Shown: positions 1 to 9,522, counted from the first letter of the stretch. The stretch: 64,000 bases of DNA from CBDUXT01 sp965371245 (GCA_965371245.1 CBDUXT010000004.1:52665-116664); one strand, 5' to 3'. The notes: generated from the sequence alone by a model not told the origin. Made by a program: numbers and translations.

Positions 1-1
1 T

Positions 2-1027
2 CTTGACGATGATGTCGCCGAGGCGGTGGATGTAACCCCGCTCGTCCACGATCGTACCCAGAAAATCGGCTATGTAAGCACCGCCGTTCTTGCGAACCAT
101 ATCGATGAGGCAGCCGCGATACCCCAGGCGCCGGGTCAGCCAGTCCTCCACGAAAAGGATGCCCAGGCCGGGGCGCCGTACGCGCCCATAGCGAATGATG
201 TCAGTGACAATTTCGTTGATGGTGTTGACCGGCACCGCAAACCCAATCCCGACGCTGCTGCCGGACGGGCTGGCGATCTGCGTGTTTACACCGATCAGTC
301 GGCCCGCACTGTCCAGGAGCGGTCCGCCGGAGTTGCCCGGGTTGATGGCCGCGTCCGTCTGGATCACGTCGCGAATCTTTCGACCGTTCATCGATTCGAT
401 TTCCCGGCCCAGCGCACTGACCACGCCCACGGTCAGGGTCTGGTCGAGTCCGAACGGGTTCCCGATCGCCAGGACCGTCTGACCGACGTTGAGGTCGTTC
501 GACGTGCCGACCGCGATGGGCTTGAGTTTTTCTGCGGGCCGCTCGATCTTCAGGACGGCGATGTCCTTGTCCGGCTCGAAGCCGACCACCCGCGCGGGCC
601 AGCTTGAGTGGTCGGCGAGGGTCACATATATCCTGTCGGCTCCGGCGATCACGTGATAGTTGGTGACCACGTGTCCGTCGTCATCCCAAACAAAGCCCGA
701 GCCGCTGCCCTTGGGGATTTCCAGGGCGTTAAGGCTGAAGAAGCGACTGGCATACTCGAACGGCGTGATGAACACGACCGACGGCGACACCTCGCGGAAG
801 ACGGCGATGCGTGCCTCTTCGTCGGAGGTGAGACCGCCGCGCGGGGTAATCTCACGCGCTTCCGCCTCGGCGTTGTGAAGCGGCACGGACTGGGTGCGGC
901 GTAAGGCGATCGACACGAGCAGGAAGACGATCGCCCACACGCCGAGCATGGTCGGCCAGTTGGGTCCACGTGATCGACTTGGTGCTGTCGCAGCCGGCCT
1001 GAGATGTCCGTAGGCTGGCTCGCTCAT
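2..1027 (-). CDS. DegP/HtrA-like S1C serine protease, C-terminus off the window
   Basis: Envelope quality-control protease that cleaves misfolded proteins outside the cytoplasm. The reverse strand reads open from an ATG at 1027 to the window edge (342 codons, no stop). A membrane anchor (about residues 26-42) is followed by a trypsin-like domain with a full triad: His125 in TNYHV, Asp155 in DKDIAVLK and Ser233 in GNSGGPL. The downstream part (GRVRRPGLGI onward) looks like the start of a PDZ domain and is cut by the edge. The start is fixed by AGGAGTT about 6 bases upstream. The signal anchor is uncleaved, so the domain should face the periplasm. It is divergent from the PQQ-like gene at 1483. 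The family is certain; whether it is DegP, DegQ or DegS-like is not. Confidence 0.93.
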   Translation of the reverse strand, partial: MSEPAYGHLRPAATAPSRSRGPNWPTMLGVWAIVFLLVSIALRRTQSVPLHNAEAEAREITPRGGLTSDEEARIAVFREVSPSVVFITPFEYASRFFSLNALEIPKGSGSGFVWDDDGHVVTNYHVIAGADRIYVTLADHSSWPARVVGFEPDKDIAVLKIERPAEKLKPIAVGTSNDLNVGQTVLAIGNPFGLDQTLTVGVVSALGREIESMNGRKIRDVIQTDAAINPGNSGGPLLDSAGRLIGVNTQIASPSGSSVGIGFAVPVNTINEIVTDIIRYGRVRRPGLGILFVEDWLTRRLGYRGCLIDMVRKNGGAYIADFLGTIVDERGYIHRLGDIIVK

Positions 1028-1482
1028 GGTTGTAACTCCTGATCCTACGCCCCGTCGAGGCCTCGCCGCCCGCTACGATCCGAATGCTCTACTTCTTCCA
1101 AGTGGCAACCGTGTCCATTGTACCGCGTAGGCTCCCGTTTTGCTGCCTTCCGCCGTGTGGAGATTCGTCCGGTGGGCGTCAACATTTGTCGATCGAATCC
1201 CTCGATCGCCATCCGGGCGGTTGCGACTCGCTTGACGGCTTCCGGCAACCACGGACGACAGCCGCCGGGGAACCCTACGTAACAAGTTTGGCACCTTCTG
1301 CTTCGTCTGGCGCGCGGAGCGGAATCCGCGTATACTGTATTCCGGAATCGTTCGGGAATGGCCGGCGCCGACCGGCCGACGATCCACGGTGTAGAAACAC
1401 GCCTACGGTGCCAACCGCGGCCAAGGTGTTCGGGGCGACGGCTTGGTTCGTGCCGGCGGGGTCTCAGCCAGGAGTAGAATCC
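1028..1482. other. divergent intergenic region
   Basis: 455 bases between two divergently transcribed genes. It must hold the promoters of both, but I see no clear paired -35/-10 boxes. An isolated TATACT lies at 1331. A long forward reading frame crosses it, but it is GC-driven and precedes the signal peptide of the next gene. Confidence 0.5.
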
Positions 1483-2745
1483 ATGCGTAAGCTAAGGGGA
1501 ATCACTGTACTCATCGTTTCGCTCGCGTGTTCGGGCGTCGTGCTCGGTGGCGACTGGCCGCAGTGGCGCGGCCCGGACCGCACCGGTCTTTCGACCGAGA
1601 CCGGCATCGCTGCCAAGTGGGCGGAGGGCGGGCCGAAGCTCATCTGGAAGGCGACCGGCGCCGGCAAGGGCTTTTCCAGTGTCGTTGTCAAGGATGGCCG
1701 CGTTTTCACCTTGGGTGAGCGCGCGGACGGCGAGTACCTGGTGGCGTTTGACCTGAAGACGGGCAAAGAGCTCTGGTCGCAGCCGATGGGCGACGGCTAC
1801 AAGAATAAGTTCGGCAACGGTCCGCGAAGCACTCCGACGGTCGATGGCGACCGTGTCTTCGGCTTGGGTGCCAGCGGACAGCTCTGGGCGGTTTCAACGC
1901 ATGACGGCAAACCCATCTGGCACCACGACCTGATCGCCAAGTTCGGCGGTGAAAGCATCATCGAGAAGTTCAAGGGGAAGAAAACGATCCGCTGGGGTTT
2001 GAGCGAATCGCCCCTCGTCGAGGGTGATCTTCTGATCTGCAACGTCGGCGCCAAGGGCGGCTCGATCATCGCGTTCAACAAGACCAACGGCGAAACGGTC
2101 TGGCGTTCCAAGGGCATCGACGACGTGCCCGGTTATGCGTCGGCCATCGCCGTGACCATGGGTGATGTGCGGCAGATCATCAACTACACGGGAAAGCGAA
2201 TGCTCGGTCTCAACGTCAACGATGGCAGCGTTCTCTGGGAGTACGACAAGACGGCCAAGACGAATGCCAACCACGCCACACCCATCTTCCACGACGGGAA
2301 CGTGTTCATGTCGGGCAAGGGCACGTCGCTCGTGAAACTGATCGCGGACCACGAGAAGTTCAAGGTCGAGGAAGTGTACCACCTTGGCAAGCTTCGCAAC
2401 CACCACGGCGGCTCGGTCTTGGTCGGCGACCACGTCTATGGCGTGTACAGCAAGGGCTTGACGTGCGTGGACCTCAAGACCGGTGAGACCAAATGGAAGG
2501 ACCGCGGCGTCGGCCCGGCCTCCATCAGCTATGCGGACGGCAAGCTCTTCTGCGTCGGGGAAAAAGGCAAGGTGAGCCTGGTGAAGGCATCCCCCGACAA
2601 GTTCGAGGAACTCTCCAGCTTTTCGATCGAGCCGATACAGAAAACGATCTGGGCGCACCCGGTTATCTCCGACCAAAGGCTCTTGATCCGCAACGCGGAT
2701 GAGATTCTCTGCTACGACGTGAAACGCGCCGACGAACAGGGGTAG
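1483..2745 (+). CDS. exported PQQ-like beta-propeller protein
   Basis: Secreted eight-bladed-type propeller of the BamB/PQQ-like repeat superfamily, 420 residues. ATG at 1483 is preceded by AGGAG (1470-1474). A cleavable signal peptide (about residues 1-22) precedes GDWPQWRGPDRTG, the N-terminal signature of large planctomycete PQQ-like families. Blade motifs such as LKTGKELW, DGKPIW, NGETVW and TGETKW repeat along the chain, as expected for quinoprotein-type blades. No quinone-ligating catalytic residues are evident, so it is more likely a binding or scaffold protein than a dehydrogenase. A terminator hairpin follows at 2777. The open frame continues 133 codons upstream, but that part lacks signal-peptide character. 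Confidence 0.85.
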   Translation: MRKLRGITVLIVSLACSGVVLGGDWPQWRGPDRTGLSTETGIAAKWAEGGPKLIWKATGAGKGFSSVVVKDGRVFTLGERADGEYLVAFDLKTGKELWSQPMGDGYKNKFGNGPRSTPTVDGDRVFGLGASGQLWAVSTHDGKPIWHHDLIAKFGGESIIEKFKGKKTIRWGLSESPLVEGDLLICNVGAKGGSIIAFNKTNGETVWRSKGIDDVPGYASAIAVTMGDVRQIINYTGKRMLGLNVNDGSVLWEYDKTAKTNANHATPIFHDGNVFMSGKGTSLVKLIADHEKFKVEEVYHLGKLRNHHGGSVLVGDHVYGVYSKGLTCVDLKTGETKWKDRGVGPASISYADGKLFCVGEKGKVSLVKASPDKFEELSSFSIEPIQKTIWAHPVISDQRLLIRNADEILCYDVKRADEQG

Positions 2746-2776
2746 GAGGTCGTCTAGAAAAGGCTGTTTCTTGCGT

Positions 2777-2812
2777 GTGGCACCGGCTGGATACACGGTG
2801 CCACTTTCTTTT
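2777..2812 (+). terminator. rho-independent terminator of the PQQ-like gene
   Basis: Perfect 9-bp stem GTGGCACCG (2777-2785) / CGGTGCCAC (2796-2804) with a 10-base loop, followed by TTTCTTTT. It lies 32 bases after the PQQ-like stop codon. Confidence 0.8.
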
Positions 2813-2926
2813 GCGCGCGCCGGGGGTACAAGGGCGTACCATGCGCACGTTGTGGAGCGCGCGAAACGTTCTCGGACGCCGCCTTACTTGAGGCATGATT
2901 CTGAAGTGTGCCGTGGTCGTACGTAG

Positions 2927-4500
2927 CGGCCGCAAACACGGCCGGTCGCACCTGCACCGACCGTCGCCCAGGTTCCGTTCACTGAAGAGGCCGTCGCACG
3001 CGGCGTCAACTACTTCGTTACGCAAGGAGATTGGTCCGTGGGCTACGGGTGCGGCATCGCCCTGGTCGATCTGGATGGCGACGGTGACGACGACCTCGTG
3101 GTCACCGGGCGGGCTGACGGCGCGGTTGAGGTCTACGAGAACCTGGGAACGGGAGTATTCACCAGCCGATCCGAAATCACGCTCATTGATCCGCTCCTGA
3201 GCGCGTCCGCGGTCGTGGCCGCGGACTACGATGGCGACGGCCTTCTCGATCTGTTCTTCACACAGTGGGATGGTCCCGACAAGCTCTACAAGAATATGGG
3301 CGAGTTCTCGTTCCAGGATGTCACGTCGATGGCAGGCGTCGGGGACACGGGCCGCGGCCAGGGCGCAGCCACGGAGACTTCGACGGCGATGGTTGGCTGG
3401 ATCTGTACGTGGTGAAGCGTAACGAAAACTCGGAGGTTCCCGACATCGGCGTCAACCGGTTCTATCGCAACAAAGGGAACGGACAATTCGACGAGATTGG
3501 TGCGGCCGCGGGCGTTGATGACGGTGGGGCGGGGTTCCAACCCGTCTTCTTCGATTACGACCTCGACGGGGATGTGGACCTCTACCTGGCGAACGACAAA
3601 GGTTCGTCCACCTTCCATAACCAGCTCTGGAAGAACGTCGGCGGCGCGTTCGTCAACGTTTCAGCGGAGTCCGGGGCCGGCGCCATCGGAGACCTGATGG
3701 GTGTCGCCATCGGAGACTTGGACAGGAACGGCCATCCGGATATTTACACCACGAACGTAGGGAACATAACCGGAAACCCGCTGCTTCTGAACCAGGGAGA
3801 CGGGACGTTTGTGCTAGCGCAGGCCGAAGCCGGAGTAGCGGCGATCGAATCCGGCTGGGCGACTCTCTTTTTCGACCACGACAACGACGGTGACGAGGAT
3901 CTGTATCTGGTCAATTCCTTTTCGCCCAACCGGTTGTTCCGATACGACGGCTTCTTCCCCACCGTTGAGATTGGCAGCGTGATCGGGTTGGGTGACTCGG
4001 GAAACTCCTTCTGCATCGCCATCGGTGACATCGACAACGATGGCGATTTGGACATCGTCCTGCAGAATCACCTGGAGGGGATCAAGATCCTCATCAATCA
4101 CGTCAACGACACACCCGACGGGCTCCACAACTACTTGAAGATCAAGCTGGCCGGTCTCGGCCCGAACCGCTTCGCTGTTGGCGCTCGCGTCGAGGTTGAG
4201 GTCGCGGGGGACTTGCAAAGCCGGCAGGTGTTCGCCGGGATCGGCTTCAAGTCAACGTCCTCGTACGTCCAACATTTCGGCCTCGGGTCGGCAACGACCA
4301 TTGATCGGCTGACCGTCACTTGGCCGGGCGGGTCGCGGACGACCCTCACGGATGTCCCGGCCAATCAAACGCTGACCGTGACACAGGTGGTTCAGGTCGA
4401 TGTTCCGACGGTTTCGGTCTGGGGGTTGATCGCTGCAGGAATGCTCCTTCTAACGGCCGGGACGGTCATCCTCCGGCAGCCGCGCCACGCCGGCGTCTAG
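2927..4500 (+). pseudogene. CRTAC1-like FG-GAP/VCBS and ASPIC/UnbV protein, frameshifted, with IPTL-CTERM-type tail
   Basis: Secreted beta-propeller protein built of calcium-binding FG-GAP repeats (DLDGDGDDDL, DYDGDGLLDLFF, DFDGDGWLDLYV, DYDLDGDVDLYL, DIDNDGDLDIVL), then an ASPIC/UnbV domain (about 4130-4385). It ends in a sorting-type tail: PTVSVWG, a hydrophobic helix, then RQPRH. The reading frame breaks near 3366-3372: one frame carries the first repeats from a GTG at 3038, the next carries the rest. One extra G would restore GRGQGAATGDFDGDGW. Residues upstream of 3038 (QVPFTEEAVARGV) still look like mature protein, but the frame is closed at 2924 and no signal peptide is in frame, so a second lesion near 2920 is possible. 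The tail matches the putative substrate class of the exosortase encoded at 8848. A sequencing error is as likely as a true pseudogene. Confidence 0.8.
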
Positions 4501-4644
4501 AGTCTCCTCCGATAACAGTTGCCCAGTGACGACCAGCGCAACTCTCGCGTAATTCCGTTTGCGCCGGCGGTCGATGCCCGTTCGCGGTCCGTGTACAATC
4601 AAGTCCGACGGTTCTGATTCGTTCACCTTCTGTCGAAGTTGCTT

Positions 4645-6999
4645 ATGACCGCACGAAAACGCAATAAGAAGGGCAACCCGAAGAGCCGATCGCGCTCACC
4701 GGAACCCGCGGCGGCACCGCGAAAGGTTCCGATCCGCTCGCGTTCTCGGATCGTCGCTGTCTGCGCGATCGGCGCCGCAGGCGTGGTCGCGCTCTCGGTG
4801 ATTGTGTTCTTGCCCAGGGATCACGGCGCGGTACAGCCGCTGGTCGGGGACGGCCGGACGCCACCGAACATCCTGCTGGTCACGCTGGATACCACCCGAG
4901 CCGACCGCATCGGGTGCTACGGCTATCAGCAGGCCCGGACGCCCACCATCGATGCGCTGGCGGCTTCGGGCGTGCGATTCGATCAGGCCTTCGCGCATGT
5001 TCCGCTCACGTTCCCGTCACACGCCGCGCTGCTCACCGGACTTCACCCGATCAGCAACGGGCTGCGCATCAACCTGGGGGGGGCGCTCAGCCCCGAAATC
5101 CTCACACTACCGCAATGGCTCGGGACTCGTGGCTATCGCACGGGTGCCTTCCTGGCCTCGTGGGTGCTGGACTCGGACTTCGGCCTCGACCTCGGGTTCG
5201 ACACATACGACGACGAGATGGGGGCGGCGGAAGACGGCAAGGGTGAGGCCAAGGTTCGCACCGCGGACCGGGTGTGCGACTCGGCACTGGCATGGATGGA
5301 GGCAACCGGTGAGGTGCCCTTTTTCGCCTGGGTTCATTTCTTCGATCCGCACGCCCCGTATTCGCCGCCGGAACCCTATTCGAGCGAACTTGCCAGCGCC
5401 TACGACGGTGAGATCGCCTTCGCCGACGCACAGCTCGGACGCCTGGTCTCGTGGCTCGACCGCAAAGGCCTGCGTGATCGAACGCTGGTCATCGTCGCGG
5501 GTGACCACGGCGAGGCGTTCGGCGAACACGGCGAACAATCGCATGGGATCCTGCTGTACAACACCACGCTCCGGATCCCTCTCGTGCTGTCTTGGCCCGG
5601 CGAGCTGGGTGCGGGACGCGTGGTTGACGGTGCGGTCGGATTGATCGACTTGTTTCCCACCGTCGTGGCGCTGCTCGATCGGGAATCCCCGGCGAAGTTG
5701 CAGGGGCGAAGCCTCCTGCCCGCCCTGCGGGCCCAGCCGAAGGCGTTCCCGCCCGTTTACGCGGAGAGTGAGTATCCGCTACTCGGGTACGGATGGGCCG
5801 CGCTCCACGCGATCATCTCGGACGGCTGGAAATACATCGAGGCTCCCCGGGCCGAACTCTACCGGCTACCGGACGATCCCGGCGAGGAGACCAATCTTCT
5901 CGACCAAGAGCCGGACGTCGCGGCGCGGCTTCGGCTGGCGTTGAGTCAGCACATCGAGCAGATGCCGGCTCGCGTGGCAGAGCACGTCGCCTTCGACGAA
6001 CGGGCGCTGGAGCGGTTGCAGAGCTTGGGCTACATCGCGGGGGCTCGGACCACGCCCGCCAACGGAGTACGCCGCGACCCCAAGGATATGATCGACGTGC
6101 ATCGCGGTGTGTTGCGGGCACAGGCCGCAGCGCAGGAGGAACGGCACGGGTACATCGTCACCGTCCTGAAGCCGCTCGCGGAAAAGAGTCCGGAGTCGGA
6201 CGAGGTGCATGGGCTTCTGGGGGCCGCGTACCTGGAACTGGGTCGCTATGAGGAAGCGGCGCGGGCCTTTGAAATGAGCCTCCGGAGCCGACCCGGGTTC
6301 TCGGCGCGACTGGGCGGCTTGGGCGACGCGCTGCGCATGCTGGGGCGACTCGACGAGGCCGTCGAATGCTATCAGGCGGCACTCATTGCATCGCCTGACT
6401 TTGCCCAGGTGCATAGCCGGCTGGGCATGGTGTATGGTCAGCAAGGGAAAATGCAGGACGCCTACGGGCACTTCCACAGGTACGCGGAGTTGGCACCCGA
6501 CTCGGCCAACGCACACTTCAACCTCGCAAACATCCTGCAGGCACTTCAAAGACCGACCGAAGCGGTTAGCCATTTGGAGCAAGCCGTCGATCTCGATCCA
6601 AGTTGCGTTCCGTGCCACGAGGGTCTGTTGCGCGCGCTGTTCGCCGAGGACCGGTTAGTGGACGTCGTTGCCGTGCTTCGCGCCGCCCACGTCGCTCTGC
6701 CCGACAACCGTGCGTTCACCAAGCAACTCGCCTGGCTGCTCGCGACGTCGCCCATGGACGCGATTCGAAACGGCGATGAGGCCGTGCGAGTGGCGACGGA
6801 GCTCGTCGATGGAACAGGAGAGACCTCTGGCACCCTCGACGTTCTCGCTGCCGCGCACGCAGCCAAAGGCGAGTTCGCCGAGGCCGTAGCAGGTGTGCGC
6901 CACGCGCTTGAGTTGGTCGAACCGCAAGACGCCGCGCTGAAGCGCCGACTAGAGGATCACCTGACGCACTACTTGGCCGGCCGGCCCTTTATCGAATAG
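4645..6999 (+). CDS. membrane-anchored sulfatase-fold protein with C-terminal TPRs
   Basis: 784 residues. A basic N-terminus and one membrane segment (about 36-56) anchor an alkaline-phosphatase-superfamily sulfatase domain (about 75-440): PNILLVTLDTTRAD holds metal-binding Asp residues, and GDHGEAFGEHGE is the C-terminal metal site. TPR units follow from about residue 510 to 780 (for example LGRYEEAARAFEMSL). At the nucleophile the formylglycine motif C/S-x-P-S-R is TFPSH, with Thr122 where Cys or Ser would be oxidised, so it cannot be a conventional FGly sulfatase. A threonine nucleophile suggests phosphatase or phosphoethanolamine-transferase-like chemistry; that is inference. ATG 4645 is preferred over TTG 4639; the ribosome-binding site is weak. 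Confidence 0.85.
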   Translation: MTARKRNKKGNPKSRSRSPEPAAAPRKVPIRSRSRIVAVCAIGAAGVVALSVIVFLPRDHGAVQPLVGDGRTPPNILLVTLDTTRADRIGCYGYQQARTPTIDALAASGVRFDQAFAHVPLTFPSHAALLTGLHPISNGLRINLGGALSPEILTLPQWLGTRGYRTGAFLASWVLDSDFGLDLGFDTYDDEMGAAEDGKGEAKVRTADRVCDSALAWMEATGEVPFFAWVHFFDPHAPYSPPEPYSSELASAYDGEIAFADAQLGRLVSWLDRKGLRDRTLVIVAGDHGEAFGEHGEQSHGILLYNTTLRIPLVLSWPGELGAGRVVDGAVGLIDLFPTVVALLDRESPAKLQGRSLLPALRAQPKAFPPVYAESEYPLLGYGWAALHAIISDGWKYIEAPRAELYRLPDDPGEETNLLDQEPDVAARLRLALSQHIEQMPARVAEHVAFDERALERLQSLGYIAGARTTPANGVRRDPKDMIDVHRGVLRAQAAAQEERHGYIVTVLKPLAEKSPESDEVHGLLGAAYLELGRYEEAARAFEMSLRSRPGFSARLGGLGDALRMLGRLDEAVECYQAALIASPDFAQVHSRLGMVYGQQGKMQDAYGHFHRYAELAPDSANAHFNLANILQALQRPTEAVSHLEQAVDLDPSCVPCHEGLLRALFAEDRLVDVVAVLRAAHVALPDNRAFTKQLAWLLATSPMDAIRNGDEAVRVATELVDGTGETSGTLDVLAAAHAAKGEFAEAVAGVRHALELVEPQDAALKRRLEDHLTHYLAGRPFIE

Positions 7000-7494
7000 A
7001 TGCGGTAGCCAGAAGCCGGAGCGCATCGCCGCAGGACTTCGTCCATGATTTTTGTGCTTCCAACCCGCATCGTCAGTTCATCGTTGGCGTAGCATGGGCC
7101 GTCGCCACGTCCGGTGGGTCATGTGCGTGCAAACCGGTTGTTCCGCTTCCTTGCGTAGGCATCAGTTCTGAGTGGTTTGAGGCTCCCCACGGCGAATCGG
7201 CCGGGAGGCAGCGTCCGATAGTAGTTGCGATGAGGGCTCAGGTGCAACGACCGGAGTCGGTTCGCCACGTCTTGGGGACATGATCTGAAAGCACGACTTT
7301 GGCCGGGCATATCGGGGGTCGAAGTCTTACGGGACTCGGTCGGCGACCGCTGGGTCTCAGCCGTATGGTGTGAACCATCCGCGCCACATGTCAGCCCGTC
7401 TGGAAGGTTTTTCCTCACAGGGATACAGGCTGGTCATACCTCTCGCAGGGAAGCCAAACAACGCAAAAAACTCGTATTTTGTTGAGGCAAGGTG
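7000..7494. other. non-coding region
   Basis: About 500 bases with no convincing gene. Short frames on both strands lack ribosome-binding sites and protein-like composition. The 3' end leads into a promoter-like pair at 7495. Confidence 0.5.
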
Positions 7495-7523
7495 TTGCAA
7501 TCCGCCATCGGCGGTGGCATAAT
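7495..7523 (+). promoter_or_regulatory. candidate sigma-70 promoter, distal
   Basis: TTGCAA (7495-7500), 17-base spacer, CATAAT (7518-7523). It is 370 bases ahead of the sorting-tail protein gene, so a long leader would result if it is used. Confidence 0.45.
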
Positions 7524-7768
7524 ACCGTTTATCGGTTCTCCGGAACTGAGGCTGGGTCGTTCGACTCAGCCTGCTTTTCCGGCTCGGCCAAGCAAACTGA
7601 GCTGCGCCGGGTTTCTTGGGGCATCGGATCAGAGCACGTCGTGTGCAAGCGAGTTTTGGCCCTCCGGCCTGTGAGTGGGTCGTTGGTCTGGCGGTTGTCG
7701 TTTTTGGCGTCTTCGTTTGCTTTTTTGAAAGAAAACAGTGCGGTTGGCAAGGCGCTGATCGTAAGGGC

Positions 7769-7798
7769 TTGTAAAGGTTGCGTTGTTTTGATTAGAAT
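7769..7798 (+). promoter_or_regulatory. candidate sigma-70 promoter of the disulfide-repeat protein gene
   Basis: TTGTAA (7769-7774), 18-base spacer, TAGAAT (7793-7798), 92 bases before the ATG at 7891. Confidence 0.5.
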
Positions 7799-7890
7799 GA
7801 GTACACTGGTCTTCGAGAAGTAGAGCAACAGTGGGCTCCAGATACTCTTGGGCAGAGAGTGTTCACGTCACTTTTGGAAAGGAAAGAACG

Positions 7891-8844
7891 ATGGGACGGA
7901 AGAACTTTGTGGGTTGTTTTGGGATTTGCGGCTGTGCCGCGATCGTGGCATTGGCGCTGGGTGCCGCACCGGCCTTGGCGCAGGTGGACAACTGCGCGGA
8001 CGGACCGGCTGTGGCGGTCGATGGATCCAACCCCATCGATACCACCGCTGCGACGACGGATGGGCCTGATACGACTGGTGGGGCCTGTTCCTATAACAAC
8101 ACGCAGATACATAACGACATCTGGTTCATCTACACCGCGACCTGTGATGGATTCCTCAACATCGACCTGTGCGGCGGTGACGGGTTCGGACCCGATGGCG
8201 TGTTCTTTGACAGCCGGGTGGCCATCTACAGTGGCACCACCTGCCCCGTGGACGCGACGAACCAGATATTCTGCAACGATGATGGTTCCGGTTGTCCGAG
8301 TTTTTCATCAGCCATCTTCGAGAGTTTGGTTGTCGCCACCGGTGCGCAGGTTCTGATTCGCGTCGGTGGTTTCAACGAGACGGAGTCGGGAACCGGCACG
8401 ATGGGCATCGCATGCACACCGGAGGTTTGTGGCGACAACGTCCAGGTCGGAGCCGAAGAATGTGACGGCGACGATGCCGATGCTTGTAACGGGGCGGCAT
8501 GTACCGCGACCTGCGAATGCGCTGAGGTTTGTGGTGACGGCGTCCAGATCGGAGCCGAAGAATGTGATGGCGACGATGCCGCGGCTTGTAACGGGGCGGG
8601 ATGTACCGCGACCTGCGAATGCGTTGAGGTTTGTGGTGACGGCATCCAGATCGGAGCCGAAGAATGTGACGGCGACGATGCCTCCGCCTGCGCGATTGCA
8701 TGTACTGCGGCCTGCACCTGCATTGTGGTAACGGTCCCGGCTCTTCCGCCGATCGGGTTGATCGGGCTGGCCATCATCCTGCTGGCCGGTGGGGCTCTGA
8801 TCTTCGCATGGCGTCCCGTGCGTGCCGAGGCTGGCAGCGAGTAA
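7891..8844 (+). CDS. secreted Cys-rich repeat protein with C-terminal sorting-type tail
   Basis: 317 residues. Signal peptide ends near ALA (residues 28-30). The middle (31-177) is a Cys-containing beta-rich domain of the kind found ahead of such repeats. Three repeats of about 34 residues follow (178-277) with the pattern CGDGxQxGAEECDGDDAxAC, resembling the Myxo_disulf_rpt/DUF4215 family. The protein ends in VPALPPIGLIGL, a hydrophobic helix, then RPVRAE: motif, helix and basic cluster as in exosortase substrates. ATG 7891 has AAGGAAAG upstream; an in-frame GTG-type extension to 7831 would bury the signal peptide. It lies directly before the exosortase gene and is a likely substrate. The first two repeats are nearly identical in DNA (8422-8523 and 8524-8625), so repeat number may vary. 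Confidence 0.85.
   Translation: MGRKNFVGCFGICGCAAIVALALGAAPALAQVDNCADGPAVAVDGSNPIDTTAATTDGPDTTGGACSYNNTQIHNDIWFIYTATCDGFLNIDLCGGDGFGPDGVFFDSRVAIYSGTTCPVDATNQIFCNDDGSGCPSFSSAIFESLVVATGAQVLIRVGGFNETESGTGTMGIACTPEVCGDNVQVGAEECDGDDADACNGAACTATCECAEVCGDGVQIGAEECDGDDAAACNGAGCTATCECVEVCGDGIQIGAEECDGDDASACAIACTAACTCIVVTVPALPPIGLIGLAIILLAGGALIFAWRPVRAEAGSE
8422..8721 (+). repeat. tandem 102-bp coding repeats
   Basis: Two near-identical 102-base units (8422-8523, 8524-8625) and a third divergent 96-base unit (8626-8721), in frame, encoding the disulfide-type repeats. Confidence 0.9.
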
Positions 8845-8847
8845 ACT

Positions 8848-9522
8848 TTGAGCAAGGCGAAAAGACCTCGCCAAAAGAATGCAACGAGTCTTCCTCCGCC
8901 CCATGCAACGGGGCGGGGGAAGACTTATTCTTTTTCCGGCCAGCCCCGGCAGAGGGCACCCTCGCAACGCCCCCCCATCCCGCCCCGAGGCAAGGCGCCC
9001 GTCGTTCGTTTCGTCCTCGGCTTCCTGGTGCTTCTCGCGGTTTTCTACGCCGTCTATGTTCCCGTCTCACAAACCGAGTTCTATAAAAAAAGCTATCTGG
9101 TGGTCCTCGCCCAGATTTCCGCGCTGGTTCTTCGCGGTATCGGATACACGATTAACGTCACCGGCCGGCTGCTGGAATGTCCGGAGTGTCCGTTGTCGGC
9201 GTTCTCGCTTAAAATCGTCCCCGGCTGCGATGGCATGGAAGCACTGGCCCTTTTCTGTGCGGCCGTGCTGGCGTCTCCGGTTTCGCTGCGATCACGCCTT
9301 GTGTTCGCCGCAATCGGAAGCGCCGGCGTGTTCATCATCAACATCCTCCGCATCGTGACCCTGTTTCTAGTCGGAGCCCATTTCCCGAAGCGCTTTGAAT
9401 TGCTGCACTGGGATCTGTGGCCCGGGCTGCTGATTCTTGTCATCATGTCGAGTTGGATGATCTGGGCTCGCCGTGCATTCCGAGCCCATGTCCGAGAAGC
9501 CCCGCGGCGCGAAAGCCCATGA
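8848..9522 (+). CDS. xrtH: exosortase H-like transpeptidase
   Basis: Integral-membrane cysteine transpeptidase expected to cleave and sort proteins with C-terminal motif-helix-basic tails. With the TTG start the product is 224 residues and the catalytic triad is plain: Cys127 in PGCDGMEA, Arg168 in NILRI and His187 in HWDLWP, among several membrane helices from residue 54. It is short for an exosortase, fitting the compact IPTLxxWG-associated type (XrtH). The start is uncertain: TTG 8848 lies 3 bases after the upstream stop, no ATG or GTG suits, and a strong terminator-like hairpin sits in codons 14-26. The first 50 residues are Pro/Arg-rich and may not be conserved. The stop overlaps the next ATG (ATGA). 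Confidence 0.85.
   Translation: MSKAKRPRQKNATSLPPPHATGRGKTYSFSGQPRQRAPSQRPPIPPRGKAPVVRFVLGFLVLLAVFYAVYVPVSQTEFYKKSYLVVLAQISALVLRGIGYTINVTGRLLECPECPLSAFSLKIVPGCDGMEALALFCAAVLASPVSLRSRLVFAAIGSAGVFIINILRIVTLFLVGAHFPKRFELLHWDLWPGLLILVIMSSWMIWARRAFRAHVREAPRRESP
8888..8935 (+). terminator. strong terminator-like hairpin inside the 5' part of the exosortase frame
   Basis: Arms 8888-8902 (GTCTTCCTCCGCCCC) and 8910-8924 pair over 15 positions with one G-T wobble, 7-base loop, then TTATTCTTTTT. It stands 43 bases after the stop of the disulfide-repeat gene and should cut most transcripts before the exosortase gene. Confidence 0.8.

Noticed and set aside
3265..4500. programmed frameshift in the CRTAC1-like gene
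   Set aside because: No slippery heptamer or downstream structure at the break; a missing base explains it more simply.
7479..7823. 114-residue forward reading frame
   Set aside because: No ribosome site, composition not protein-like, and it overlaps two promoter-like pairs.
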